Source: Bremerella sp. P1
GTDB lineage: Bacteria; Planctomycetota; Planctomycetia; Pirellulales; Pirellulaceae
Length of the DNA: 64,000 nucleotides
Reading direction: 5' to 3'
Assembly: GCF_028748185.1 (NCBI RefSeq)
Contig: NZ_CP118164.1
Span: 682,001-746,000 of the forward strand
Each line of letters starts with the position of its first letter. Within the stretch, counting starts at the first letter, position 1. Made by a program: the position numbers and the translations under genes. Below, in pieces: positions 1-8,732 of this stretch. Below the pieces are notes generated by a model. It saw only the letters and a list, made by a program, of their open reading frames with translations. It did no database searches and was not told where the DNA came from.

Positions 1-1
1 T

Positions 2-745
2 TCGTTTGCATTCAGCTACTTGTGGCTGTTCGACGGAAACCCGGCCATGCTATGGATGGTGCACATTGCGGCACTGATCATCCTGCTGATGTTTACGCTT
101 GGGTTTTACTCACGCATCACGAGCATCCTCACGTTTATCATCGCTGTCAGCTACGCCCATCGGGCACCGGGCGCATTGTTCGGTCTCGATCAAATCAATG
201 TCATGATGGCGATGTACCTGATGCTGGGCGGGGCAGGGACGGCTTATAGCCTGGACCGGTTGATCGAAAAGTGGCGTTTTCCCAATCGCAAGCTTCCCAC
301 AACCAGCACCGCTGCGAATGTTTCGATACGCTTGATCCAACTGCACATGTGTGTCATCTACCTGTTCGCGGGTACCGGCAAGCTTCTCGGTGATACCTGG
401 TGGGAAGGCACTGCGCTTTGGGGTGCGGTCGCCAATAGCGAATACCAATCGATGGACATGACCTGGATGGCTAGCTATCCGCTACTGATCGCGTTGATGA
501 CGCAGGTCTCACTCGCGTGGGAATTGTCTTACAGCGCCCTGGTTTGGCCGCGTCTTACACGACCGCTAGTTCTGTTCATGGCGATCCCTCTACACCTTGG
601 CATTGCCATATGCATGGGCATGGTTACCTTTGGCCTGGCGATGCTGATCGGAAACCTGGCATTCGTCAGCCCCTGGATCATTAGAGAACTTGAAGCCGGC
701 ATTCGCAGCAAACTGACCAAAGAGCCGATTCCCGAAGCCGCCTAA
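2..745 (+). CDS. HTTM-like multi-pass membrane protein, 5' end cut off by window
   Basis: The frame is open to the left edge of the window, so the true start lies outside; the TTG at 20 is only the first possible in-window start. What remains is 247 residues with about five hydrophobic segments, including a stretch starting MLWMVHIAALIILLMFTLGF and a later FAGTGKLLGDTWWEG segment. The arrangement resembles the HTTM (horizontally transferred transmembrane) domain related to vitamin K-dependent gamma-carboxylase, a family common in planctomycetes. No catalytic activity can be claimed. The gene ends 181 bases before the promoter of asd. It could instead be a DoxX-like membrane protein, but the GTGKL and WW(E)G context favours HTTM. 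Confidence 0.6.
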   Translation, partial: SFAFSYLWLFDGNPAMLWMVHIAALIILLMFTLGFYSRITSILTFIIAVSYAHRAPGALFGLDQINVMMAMYLMLGGAGTAYSLDRLIEKWRFPNRKLPTTSTAANVSIRLIQLHMCVIYLFAGTGKLLGDTWWEGTALWGAVANSEYQSMDMTWMASYPLLIALMTQVSLAWELSYSALVWPRLTRPLVLFMAIPLHLGIAICMGMVTFGLAMLIGNLAFVSPWIIRELEAGIRSKLTKEPIPEAA

Positions 746-926
746 GGGGAAGAGCAGGGGGGCAAACCGCTGTTTTCCTCGCGAAAACCGCATGAATTCT
801 CAAAGAATTTCATCTCCCCGGCGAAATCTCGGTAACGCACCATGAAGCCAACACTTACCAGGGAATTCGAGACGCTTCTACTTCCTGTTTGGCTGAGCTT
901 ACCGCCCGAATGAACCTCATTACGCG

Positions 927-956
927 TTGATGTGTCCCGGGGCGGGAATCTATAAT
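927..956 (+). promoter_or_regulatory. sigma70-like promoter upstream of asd
   Basis: TTGATG at 927-932 is followed after 18 bases by TATAAT at 951-956. Transcription would start near 963, about 55 bases before the asd start codon. The -10 is a perfect consensus and the -35 matches four of six bases. Confidence 0.6.
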
Positions 957-1018
957 GCAGGTTTTGGATATCCACTAGGATCCATACAGGTAGTTTGTTT
1001 AACCCCAAGGAAATCCCC

Positions 1019-2032
1019 GTGTACGAGAATCTGGCCATTGTTGGAGCCACTGGAGCCGTAGGACGACTGATTCGTCAGTTACTGGAGGAACGTAAGTTCC
1101 CCTACAAAACAATTAAATTCCTCGCTTCGAAACGTTCCGCCGGCACAGAGATCACATTCAACGGCACAACGCACACGGTGGAAGAACTGACGCCAGAGTC
1201 GTTCGAAGGGGTCGACATCGCCATTGGTAGCACGCCCGATGAAACCGCGGCTGAGTTCGCTCCCTGGGCGGTCAAAGCAGGCTGTATCGTCATCGACGAA
1301 AGTGGCTACTGGCGCATGAAGGAAGACGTGCCGCTGGTCGTGCCGGAAGTTAACCCCGAAGCCGTCCAGAATCACAAGGGCATCATCAGCAGCCCGAACT
1401 GCTCGACCACGCAGATGGTCGTCGCGATGAAGCCACTGCACGAAGCCGGCAAGATCAAGCGAGTCGTCGTTTCCACTTACCAGGCAACCAGCGGTGCTGG
1501 TGTTGTGGGTGAAGAAGACCTGGTCGAAGGTGCCAAGGCTGTTCTCAACGGCGAGTCGTACACGAACAAGGCCTTTGCCCATCAGATCGCTTTCAACTTG
1601 ATTCCACAAATTGGTAGCGAGAAGTACGAAGGTTACACCTCCGAAGAAATGAAGATGGTGTACGAAACGCAGAAGATCTTCGGCGACGAATCGATCAAGG
1701 TTTGCCCAACCTGCGTTCGCGTGCCGGTGACCAACTGCCACAGCGAAACGATCATGGTCGAAACCGAGCGTCCGATCTCGCCAGCCGAAGCGCGTGAGCT
1801 CTTCGAGAAGACCGACGGCATTACGGTCGTCGATAATCTCGGGGCAGGGGAGTACCCCATGCCGAAGGACTGCAGCAACAAGAACGACGTTTTCATCGGT
1901 CGTATCCGCAAGGACATCTCCTGCGAAAACGGCCTGACGTTCTGGTGCGTGAGCGATAACCTGCGTAAGGGTGCCGCGACCAACGCTGTGCAGATTGCGG
2001 AACTTCTCGTTCGCAGCCAGGCCGCCGTCTAA
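1019..2032 (+). CDS. asd: aspartate-semialdehyde dehydrogenase
   Basis: Makes L-aspartate semialdehyde from aspartyl phosphate with NADPH, the branch step toward lysine/diaminopimelate, threonine and methionine, in the cytoplasm. The N-terminal IVGATGAVG dinucleotide-binding loop and the catalytic cysteine in SSPNCSTTQM (about C128) are present, and the length (337 aa) is usual. I chose the GTG at 1019 because AAGGA at 1007-1011 sits seven bases upstream and the protein then begins MYENLAIVGATG as in the family; the frame is also open from a TTG at 995. A sigma70-like promoter lies just upstream. truA follows after 15 bases, so the two are probably co-transcribed. Confidence 0.95.
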   Translation: MYENLAIVGATGAVGRLIRQLLEERKFPYKTIKFLASKRSAGTEITFNGTTHTVEELTPESFEGVDIAIGSTPDETAAEFAPWAVKAGCIVIDESGYWRMKEDVPLVVPEVNPEAVQNHKGIISSPNCSTTQMVVAMKPLHEAGKIKRVVVSTYQATSGAGVVGEEDLVEGAKAVLNGESYTNKAFAHQIAFNLIPQIGSEKYEGYTSEEMKMVYETQKIFGDESIKVCPTCVRVPVTNCHSETIMVETERPISPAEARELFEKTDGITVVDNLGAGEYPMPKDCSNKNDVFIGRIRKDISCENGLTFWCVSDNLRKGAATNAVQIAELLVRSQAAV

Positions 2033-2047
2033 CATCAGGCGGGTGCC

Positions 2048-2842
2048 ATGGAATCTACCGAGCATGCGGCGGCCAAATCTCCCGGCCGCTGCATCAAGCT
2101 GACGGTTGCCTACGACGGCACCAACTATCAAGGCTGGCAGCGTCAGCCAACCGGTCCCACCATTCAAGCGGCGCTCGAAGCCGCCATCAATAGCATCGCT
2201 CAAGAAGAAGTCCACATCTCAGGCAGTGGACGAACCGATGCCGGCGTGCACGCATGGGGACAGGTCGCCAGCTTTCACACCAAGTCGAAGATGCCGGCGG
2301 ATGTCTTTCGTAAGGCGCTCAATGCGACGCTCCCTCACGATATTGTCGTGCGGCACGCGTGCGATGTGCCCACCAGCTTTCGGCCCATCAACGATGCCAT
2401 CTCGAAACGTTATCGTTACGTACTTCAGCCAGGTCGCATCAACGATCCGTTTTCACTCAAGCATGCCTGGTTCGTGAAACGCGTTCTCGATGTGGAAGCA
2501 ATGCAGCAGGCCGCCCAGGCACTCATTGGCGAACACGACTTCGCCGCGTTCCAAGCGACCGGATCGCCGCGTCAGTCGACGGTTCGTACTATGCTGGATG
2601 CCACCGTCAAAGTTCACGACGCCGACGAACGCAAGAAGATCTTCATCGAAGTCGAAGCGACTGGCTTCTTGTACAACATGGTCCGTATCATCGCTGGTAC
2701 TCTGGTCGATATAGGGCAGGGGAGGCGCACTGCAGATTCGATGGCCGCTACCATCGCTTCGTGCGATCGTCTGCAAGCCGGCATGACGGCTCCGGCGCAT
2801 GGACTATACTTGCTTGAAGTCCATTATCCTTCGCATCACTAA
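2048..2842 (+). CDS. truA: tRNA pseudouridine(38-40) synthase TruA
   Basis: Converts uridines 38-40 in the anticodon arm of tRNAs to pseudouridine. The catalytic aspartate lies in the GSGRTDAGVHA motif (about D64), and the C-terminal FLYNMVRIIAGTLVDIG motif of the family is intact. The 264-aa length is normal, with a short N-terminal extension (MESTEHAAAKSPGR) before the conserved KLTVAYDGTNYQGWQ block. It starts 15 bases after asd and is followed 24 bases later by a glycosyltransferase, suggesting a three-gene transcription unit with unrelated functions. Confidence 0.95.
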   Translation: MESTEHAAAKSPGRCIKLTVAYDGTNYQGWQRQPTGPTIQAALEAAINSIAQEEVHISGSGRTDAGVHAWGQVASFHTKSKMPADVFRKALNATLPHDIVVRHACDVPTSFRPINDAISKRYRYVLQPGRINDPFSLKHAWFVKRVLDVEAMQQAAQALIGEHDFAAFQATGSPRQSTVRTMLDATVKVHDADERKKIFIEVEATGFLYNMVRIIAGTLVDIGQGRRTADSMAATIASCDRLQAGMTAPAHGLYLLEVHYPSHH

Positions 2843-2866
2843 GTTTCTTAGAAGGCCAATTATCTA

Positions 2867-4042
2867 ATGCGTGTTGCTCATGTGATTACCCGAATGATCA
2901 TCGGCGGCGCGCAAGAGAATACGCTTTATAACTGCCTGGACCTGGTGAAAGAGTTTGGCGACGACGTTCTGCTGATTACCGGGCCCAGCGAAGGCCCTGA
3001 AGGGAATCTGCTCGAGCAAGCGCATGCCCAAGGGGTGCCGATCCAAACGCTGCCCAACCTGGTCCGAAATATTCACCCAGTCACTGACTTCAAAGGCTAC
3101 CAGGAAGTCAAAGCAGCGATCAAAAAGTTTCAGCCTGACGTCGTGCACACGCACAGCGCGAAGGGGGGCATGCTGGGGAGAAGGGCGGCCACTGCGCTCA
3201 AGGTACCAGCCGTCATTCACACCGTTCACGGCGCGCCGTTTCATCCGTATCAGTCGACGCTCGCACGCAAGTTCTTCATTACTTGCGAGCGATACGCGGC
3301 GATCCAATGCCATCAGCTGGTCAGCGTCGCCGATGCCATGACCGATCTGCTGGTCGAAGCAAAGGTCGCCCCGCGCGAAAAGTTCGTCACGGTCTACAGC
3401 GGCATGGAGGTCGAGCCATTTTTAGAGAGCAGGGGACTCCGCGACGAAACGCGTGACCAACTCGGCATTCAGCCAGACGACGTGGTGATCGGCAAAATCG
3501 CTCGTCTGTTCCACCTAAAGGGGCACGAGTACGTAATCGAGGCCGCGAAGGATGTCGTTGCCAAGTGCCCGCAGGCCAAGTTTCTTTTCGTCGGCGATGG
3601 GATCCTGCGCGAAAAATTCGAAGGCATGATCGCCGAGGCAGGGCTGACCGATCATTTCATTCTGGTTGGCCTGGTGCCACCGAAAGAGATTCCGAAATAC
3701 ATCTCGGCCATGGACGTTCTCGTGCATACCAGTCTGCGGGAAGGGCTGGCTCGGGCGCTTCCACAGGCCCTGTTGAGCGGCAAGCCGGCGGTCAGTTTTG
3801 ATATCGACGGGGCACGAGAGGTCGTGTCCACCATGGAGACCGGATTCTTGCTTCCACCAGGGGATACGACGGGGCTGACGTCCGCTTTGATCCAACTGTG
3901 CGAAGATCCCGCCCTTCGAGAGAAGCTGGGCGAAGAAGGCCGCAGACGTTGCAGCCAGGTATTCCCGCACCAGGTGATGACCCGCCGACTACGTGAAATC
4001 TACCAGGAAGTGCTCCGCCGAAATGGCCGAGAAGTGGCCTAA
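2867..4042 (+). CDS. glycosyltransferase family 4
   Basis: A GT-B fold glycosyltransferase of 391 residues, probably transferring a sugar from a nucleotide-sugar donor to a polysaccharide or lipid acceptor at the inner face of the membrane. The N-terminal acceptor domain begins with ITRMIIGGAQ, and the C-terminal donor domain has KIARLFHLKGHEYVIEA and REGLARALPQALLSGKP. In the E-x7-E motif the second glutamate is a glutamine (E-GLARALP-Q), a variant that may mark a subfamily rather than loss of activity. Donor and acceptor cannot be predicted. The ATG start lacks a strong Shine-Dalgarno; the gene follows truA by 24 bases. Confidence 0.85.
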   Translation: MRVAHVITRMIIGGAQENTLYNCLDLVKEFGDDVLLITGPSEGPEGNLLEQAHAQGVPIQTLPNLVRNIHPVTDFKGYQEVKAAIKKFQPDVVHTHSAKGGMLGRRAATALKVPAVIHTVHGAPFHPYQSTLARKFFITCERYAAIQCHQLVSVADAMTDLLVEAKVAPREKFVTVYSGMEVEPFLESRGLRDETRDQLGIQPDDVVIGKIARLFHLKGHEYVIEAAKDVVAKCPQAKFLFVGDGILREKFEGMIAEAGLTDHFILVGLVPPKEIPKYISAMDVLVHTSLREGLARALPQALLSGKPAVSFDIDGAREVVSTMETGFLLPPGDTTGLTSALIQLCEDPALREKLGEEGRRRCSQVFPHQVMTRRLREIYQEVLRRNGREVA

Positions 4043-4189
4043 CCTGGGGAAACCATTGCGGTTACGGTAGATGTGCCGCTAGTTCACTCTTTTGAAACCT
4101 CGATGATTAGGGTAAGATTAAGAGGATTGTCGATCCGATAGGCTAAGGGAACAAATAGGGGCAAATCCTCCTCACGGATAATCTCATCG

Positions 4190-5122
4190 GTGTCTACCGC
4201 AGGAAGAAACTATATCGGTCCGTACCGCCTGATACGCATGCTGCGCGCAAGTAAGACGTGTCAGGTATGGGAAGCCATTCACGACTTGGACAAACGCAAG
4301 GTCGTCATCAAAACGCTTCGCGAGAACTACATTCGCGACAAAGCCGAAATCAACTCGCTGAAACACGAGTTCACAGTCGCCGGCAAGTTTGACCATCCTT
4401 TCGTCATTCATGTTTTCGAGTTCGACAACTTCCGCGGTACCGCGTATCTCGTTCTGGAGTTTGCCATCTCGCGAAACATGAAGATGGCCATTCGAGAAGG
4501 GGTCGAAGAACTCGCTTATTGGACGCCCAAGATTATTGAAGAGGGTGCCCAGGGCCTCGGCTACATGCACGAACAAGGTTGGGTCCACTGCGACGTGAAG
4601 CCCGACAACTTTCTGCTCGACACCGAAGGCAACTTGAAGCTCATCGACTTTTCGATCGCGCAGAAAAAGAAGAGCGGCATCGGCAAGCTCTTCGGCGGCT
4701 CGAAAGTCAAAGGCAACGTCCAAGGCACCCGCAGCTATATGTCGCCTGAACAGATACGCGGGGTGGCATTAGACGACCGTGCTGATATCTATAGTTTCGG
4801 CTGTACGGTATTTGAACTGATCTGCGGCAAGTTGCCCTATACGGCGACCAGTCCCGATCACTTACTCGATAAACATTTGCGAGCCGGCATCCCGTCACTG
4901 CAAGCCGCCAACGACAACGTCACGCCCGAGTTTTCATCACTCGTCGAACGGTTGATGGCGAAGAATCCGAAGCAGCGTCCTGACACCATGAACGATGTCG
5001 TGCGACTGCTGAAGAGCACCAAGATTTACAAGATTCCACCCCGCAAGCCAGCCGCACTTCTCGAACGAGAAAAAGCCGGCACGGCCAGCGGAGATGATTC
5101 CACCTCGACGTCAGGCGAATAA
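4190..5122 (+). CDS. Ser/Thr protein kinase-like protein, single kinase domain
   Basis: A 310-residue soluble kinase-fold protein with no transmembrane segment or sensor domain. Visible elements are the ATP lysine in KVVIKTL (about K41), the catalytic loop HCDVKPDN (D135), a metal-binding DFS in place of DFG (D153), an activation segment ending GTRSYMSPEQIRG, and DDRADIYSFGCTVFEL of subdomain IX. The glycine-rich loop is degenerate (LRASKTCQVWEA has no GxGxxG) and the HRD arginine is a cysteine. The key Lys and both Asp residues remain, so activity is possible. The start is a GTG at 4190 with no clear ribosome-binding site. accA lies 56 bases downstream; no shared role is evident. Confidence 0.8.
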   Translation: MSTAGRNYIGPYRLIRMLRASKTCQVWEAIHDLDKRKVVIKTLRENYIRDKAEINSLKHEFTVAGKFDHPFVIHVFEFDNFRGTAYLVLEFAISRNMKMAIREGVEELAYWTPKIIEEGAQGLGYMHEQGWVHCDVKPDNFLLDTEGNLKLIDFSIAQKKKSGIGKLFGGSKVKGNVQGTRSYMSPEQIRGVALDDRADIYSFGCTVFELICGKLPYTATSPDHLLDKHLRAGIPSLQAANDNVTPEFSSLVERLMAKNPKQRPDTMNDVVRLLKSTKIYKIPPRKPAALLEREKAGTASGDDSTSTSGE

Positions 5123-5178
5123 TCCTAGCTTCGCTTAGCGTCCCATCCCATTAATTGCCTGGAGCACTGAAAGCTTTC

Positions 5179-6171
5179 ATGAGCACCTCGATCTATCTCG
5201 ACTTTGAACAGCCGATCGAAACCCTCGAGAACAAACTGAAAAAGCTTGAGGCCGAGAAGAACGACTCGCCGGAACACCACGACGAGATCCGCAGCGTTCG
5301 TAAGCAACTCACCGATACCATTCGTGAGATCTACAGCGACCTCTCGCCATGGCAAACCGTGGAAGTCGCTCGCCATCAAAAGCGACCTCAGTCGGCCGAC
5401 TACTTGAACCTGGTGTTCGACGAGTTCGTCGAGCTGCATGGTGATCGCAAGTTCGGTGACGACCGCGCACTACGAACGGGCTTCGCCAAACTCGATAAGC
5501 ACAAAGTCATGTTCCTCGGTCACTTCAAAGGACGCGACTTGAAGGAACGCAGCGAGTGCTACTTCGGTTGTGCCAACCCTGAAGGCTACCGCAAGGCGAT
5601 CGAAAAGATGGAGCTGGCTGAGAAGTACAACCTTCCGGTCATCGCGTTCATCGACACTCCAGGCGCGTACCCAGGTATCGGCGCCGAAGAACGCGGCCAG
5701 GCCATGGCCATTGCCGATGCCATGTTCGCCATGTCGCGATTGAAGACCCCGATCATCTCGGTCGTCATCGGCGAAGGTGGTTCAGGCGGCGCACTGGGCA
5801 TCGGTGTCGCCGACCGAACGGCCATGCTGCAGCATGCTTACTACTCGGTGATCAGCCCTGAAGGTTGTGCTGGCATTCTGTGGAAGAGCCACGAGTTCAA
5901 AGCCAAGGCCGCCGAGGCCCTGAAGTTCACCTCGAAGTACCTTCCCAAGTTCGGCATCGTCGACGACGTGATCGAAGAGCCACTCGGAGGTGCCCACCGT
6001 GACCATCACCAAATGGCTGCTCGCTTGAAGATGTACCTAGTCAAAACGGTCAACGAACTAATCGCCAAACCGACCGACGAGCTGGTCGAAGGCCGGTACG
6101 ATAAGTTCCGCCAGATGGGCATGTTCCTGGAGCGCGAACTGGAGACCACCGAAGGCGAACCAGCGAGCTAA
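5179..6171 (+). CDS. accA: acetyl-CoA carboxylase carboxyltransferase subunit alpha
   Basis: Alpha subunit of the carboxyltransferase that moves the carboxyl group from carboxybiotin to acetyl-CoA, the first committed step of fatty acid synthesis. The 330-aa product begins with the family-typical IYLDFEQPIETLENKL and contains FIDTPGAYPGIGAEERGQ and GEGGSGGALGIGVADR, the glycine-rich oxyanion and CoA-binding segments. I chose the ATG at 5179 over the upstream in-frame TTG at 5155 because homologues begin at this point. An intrinsic terminator follows at 6211-6245. The last codons and the 3' region are repeated downstream (see repeat at 6160-6640). Confidence 0.95.
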   Translation: MSTSIYLDFEQPIETLENKLKKLEAEKNDSPEHHDEIRSVRKQLTDTIREIYSDLSPWQTVEVARHQKRPQSADYLNLVFDEFVELHGDRKFGDDRALRTGFAKLDKHKVMFLGHFKGRDLKERSECYFGCANPEGYRKAIEKMELAEKYNLPVIAFIDTPGAYPGIGAEERGQAMAIADAMFAMSRLKTPIISVVIGEGGSGGALGIGVADRTAMLQHAYYSVISPEGCAGILWKSHEFKAKAAEALKFTSKYLPKFGIVDDVIEEPLGGAHRDHHQMAARLKMYLVKTVNELIAKPTDELVEGRYDKFRQMGMFLERELETTEGEPAS

Positions 6172-6640
6172 ATCGAAGCCATCCCTGGCAACGAAATTCA
6201 TCACCAGATCAAGCCGCCACGAGGCCATCTCGCGGCGGCTTTTTCGTTTCGAAATTGGGTCCGCTCAGAGAGGCTTTCTGACCGCGTTTGGACCCAGGAG
6301 CCGACCATCGATTTGGGATGCGATTAGGAGCGATCCTGGGAGACCAATTTCAGATAATTGGCAATGAAGTTCATGAAAGAGCAGGCACGTGCTCAAAGCA
6401 TAAATCCGAGACCGCCGGCGAGCGAAATCGAAGCCAACTCTGGCAACGAAATTCATCATCCGAACCGGCCGTCGCGAAGTGATCTCGCGATGGCATTTTC
6501 GATTCGAGATCGGACTCGCTCACAGACGCTTTCTGGCGGCGGCTGGACCTGGGAGTCGGCCGTCGATTCCTTAAGCTCTTAGAAGCGATCCTGAGAGATG
6601 ATCTTCACGCGTCTGGCAATGAAGTTCACAAGAGAGTAGG
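6160..6640 (+). repeat. imperfect tandem duplication of the accA 3' end and terminator region
   Basis: Two copies lie at 6160-6385 and 6415-6640. The offset is 255 bases with no net insertion or deletion: AATCGAAGCC at 6171 and 6426, and GCAATGAAGTTCA at 6361 and 6616. Copy 1 begins inside the last accA codons (CCAGCGAGCTAAATCG); copy 2 keeps this as CCGGCGAGCGAAATCG, with the stop codon destroyed. Other shared blocks are TGGCAACGAAATTCATCA and GAGCGATCCTG/GAAGCGATCCTG. No coding potential is convincing in either copy. Confidence 0.8.
6211..6245 (+). terminator. intrinsic terminator after accA
   Basis: AAGCCGCC-A-CGAG, loop GCCAT, CTCG-C-GGCGGCTT followed by TTTTT. The stem is 12 bp with one mismatch. 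The downstream repeat copy has only a weak hairpin (TCGCGA...TCGCGA at 6471-6490) and a shorter T run. Confidence 0.85.
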
Positions 6641-6799
6641 GCTCAGCGAGACGAACCAGGCGAATACCCCCGTCTCCATAGAACCCCCACTACAACGTCC
6701 GATAATGTTTGTTATGTGCGGTTCGAGCCCTATTTTTACAGGGTTTTAGGCATTCCCCGGTTTTGAGCTACTTCTACCCTGACGTTGCTGATTTGCCAC

Positions 6800-7723
6800 T
6801 TAGTACCGCGGCTGCGTTGGGTAATATGGCTGGCCGTTCTGCATCGGGTACGGCGTCTGTTGTTGCGGCTGCACGTACTGCGGATAGTAGCTGCCGCCCT
6901 GCTGCTGCGGCGAAGGAATGTTCATTTGCGGTGGATAATATCCTGGCTGCTGCGGTGGCTGATACTGGCCGGAATATTGCTGCCAATTCGTCTGCACATT
7001 CTGTGGGTTTTCGATCGACTGATTCACGAAATTCTGGAACTGCCCTGCCTGGTTCTGAACCTCGTTTTGGATCTTATTTTGGATCTGGTTCTGCACATTA
7101 TTCTGGAAGTTCTGGAACTCGGTCTGGAGGTTGAAATTGGCCGGATCGATCGACACTCCATCACCTCCCGAAGAGCCATTTCCCGTGTCGGCAAACCACT
7201 CCGGATTCTGGCCGTTCACACGCTGGTTATATCGCTCGATAAATGGCCCCACGACCTCGTTCACTTCGGCCGGCATGACCCCATGCAGATTGTGGATTGT
7301 TTTGGTGATGTAGAACCCTGATTTCGACTGCACGATCTGCTGGCGACTTTCATCCTTGGTTAGGGCGACAGCGAACATCGTCACGATGATGCATAGAAGC
7401 ACACCTTTGACGAAACCAAGTCCGGCACCGATCTGACGGTCCCATCCTTTGAGCTCGAAGTTGTTCAGCGTCTTGTTGATCATCGAGAAGACAACCCAAA
7501 TGATCAGCGACGTGGCCATGTACAGCCCCAGCATCGCAGCGGTGGTTCCCCAAGGCGGTTGAAGACCTAGCGCGTTGGCGACTGGTTCGCGAAGTTGCAT
7601 CGAGACGAAATAGCTAGCCACGAGTGATGCAAAGGATGCGACTTGCCAGGCCATGCCTTTGTACAAACCCCACAGGATCGCGCCTGCGAGTATTGCCAGC
7701 ATGAGGAAATCGTATGCAACCAT
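6800..7723 (-). CDS. CvpA-family membrane protein with long Q/N/P/Y-rich C-terminal tail
   Basis: 307 residues. The first 130 or so form four hydrophobic helices (starting YDFLMLAILAGAILWGLYKG) typical of CvpA/colicin V production-type inner-membrane proteins. A short conserved-looking stretch follows (about 130-185), then about 125 residues of low complexity with repeated QNQIQNKIQNEVQNQ units and later QPPQQPGYYPPQ and PYYPTQPRY. CvpA proteins are usually about 160-190 aa, so the tail is an addition that resembles prion-like or gel-forming segments. Its side of the membrane is not certain. It is divergent from the hydrolase at 7951. Downstream (below 6800) lies the accA repeat region. Confidence 0.75.
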   Translation of the reverse strand: MVAYDFLMLAILAGAILWGLYKGMAWQVASFASLVASYFVSMQLREPVANALGLQPPWGTTAAMLGLYMATSLIIWVVFSMINKTLNNFELKGWDRQIGAGLGFVKGVLLCIIVTMFAVALTKDESRQQIVQSKSGFYITKTIHNLHGVMPAEVNEVVGPFIERYNQRVNGQNPEWFADTGNGSSGGDGVSIDPANFNLQTEFQNFQNNVQNQIQNKIQNEVQNQAGQFQNFVNQSIENPQNVQTNWQQYSGQYQPPQQPGYYPPQMNIPSPQQQGGSYYPQYVQPQQQTPYPMQNGQPYYPTQPRY

Positions 7724-7950
7724 GTTTCGCTATCCATAGCTCAAGAAAAAACTTCGCCCCAGAAGTCGCACGAGTATACGCACGATGGGCGGAAAGCCGA
7801 AGGTCAGTTTCTGGCACTGCTAGCGGGCGAGTGAAAGATGATCTGGAAACCAAACCCACGCTTCAGGTACAAGTGCCGAACTTCCGTCCTGCCGCGCGCG
7901 TAGTGCACTGGCAGGGGGGCGCACCAAAATTTTTTTGAGGCAGAGGATCC

Positions 7951-8688
7951 ATGGCCGATTTCAATACGCACATCTCGACCAGCACAGCAGTCGGCGTTGG
8001 CGTTGGCATCGCAGGCTACTTCATACTCGATACGCCTGAGCCCAGTCGGATCATCACGTGCATGCTGGGTGCAGGCCTCTGTAGCCTGGCTGGTATCTTG
8101 CCTGACTTGGACTCCGGTTCCGGTCGACCACTTCGTGAAACAAGCAACGTGCTGGCAGCGGTCGTTCCCATGCTGATGGTCGATCGCTGGCAACACATGG
8201 GGCTCTCGGCCGAAGCGATCGCCCTGGCAGGGGCCTTGGTTTATATCACGATCCGTTTTGGTGTGGCTGAGATCTTCAAACGTTATACCGTGCACCGCGG
8301 CATGTGGCACAGCATTCCGGCCGCCGTCTCGTGTGCCCTGTTGGCATTCTTGGTCGTCTCCGGTGAGAACCTCGACGTCCGCATCTTCAAGAGTGCGGCC
8401 GTCTTCATCGGCTTCATGGTTCACTTGATCCTCGACGAGATTTGGTCCGTCGAGTGGAAGGGGGCTCGCATTCGATTGAAGAGCTCTTTCGGTACGGCGA
8501 TCAAGTTCTGGTATGGCAAGAGTCTATGGTCGAATGTATCGACTTATGGCAAGCTCATCGTACTTGTCGTTGCGGCCGTGGGTGACCCACTCCTGATGGA
8601 ACATTACAAGTTCCATCCATCGCATGACCATGAGCCTGTCCCGACGCAGCAGATTGCCACGGACCCACCACCGACCATTCAACGGTAA
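7951..8688 (+). CDS. YdjM/DUF457-family membrane-bound metal-dependent hydrolase-like protein
   Basis: 245 residues with several hydrophobic helices. Conserved polar motifs of the YdjM (LexA-regulated, DUF457) family are visible: an N-terminal histidine (FNTHIS), LPDLDSG after the second helix, VHRGMWHSIPAA in the middle and MVHLILDEIWS near residue 155. These His/Asp residues are thought to bind metal, but a reaction has not been firmly assigned for the family. The ATG at 7951 has GAGG nine bases upstream. A 10-bp hairpin follows the gene at 8696-8730, where it meets dtd transcribed from the other side. Confidence 0.75.
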   Translation: MADFNTHISTSTAVGVGVGIAGYFILDTPEPSRIITCMLGAGLCSLAGILPDLDSGSGRPLRETSNVLAAVVPMLMVDRWQHMGLSAEAIALAGALVYITIRFGVAEIFKRYTVHRGMWHSIPAAVSCALLAFLVVSGENLDVRIFKSAAVFIGFMVHLILDEIWSVEWKGARIRLKSSFGTAIKFWYGKSLWSNVSTYGKLIVLVVAAVGDPLLMEHYKFHPSHDHEPVPTQQIATDPPPTIQR

Positions 8689-8695
8689 GCACTCT

Positions 8696-8730
8696 CGTGT
8701 CCCCTTTCACTCGAAGAGAGAGGGGACACG
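8696..8730. terminator. terminator-like hairpin between convergent genes
   Basis: CGTGTCCCCT at 8696-8705 pairs perfectly with AGGGGACACG at 8721-8730 across a 15-base loop that itself contains CTC/GAG. There is no T run on either side. It lies between the end of the YdjM-like gene (8688) and the end of dtd (8733), so it may serve both strands. Confidence 0.5.
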
Positions 8731-8732
8731 AT

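Noticed and set aside
745-926. 23-codon frame starting at 842 upstream of asd
   Set aside because: Too short, no ribosome-binding site, and only weakly protein-like; it lies just before the asd promoter.
1079-2215. 378-aa minus-strand frame opposite asd and truA
   Set aside because: It is a shadow of the well-supported asd and truA genes, with His/Asp-rich composition typical of an antisense frame.
6361-6582. Small open frames inside the accA repeat copies
   Set aside because: Frames are not preserved between the two copies and no ribosome-binding site is visible; drift looks noncoding.
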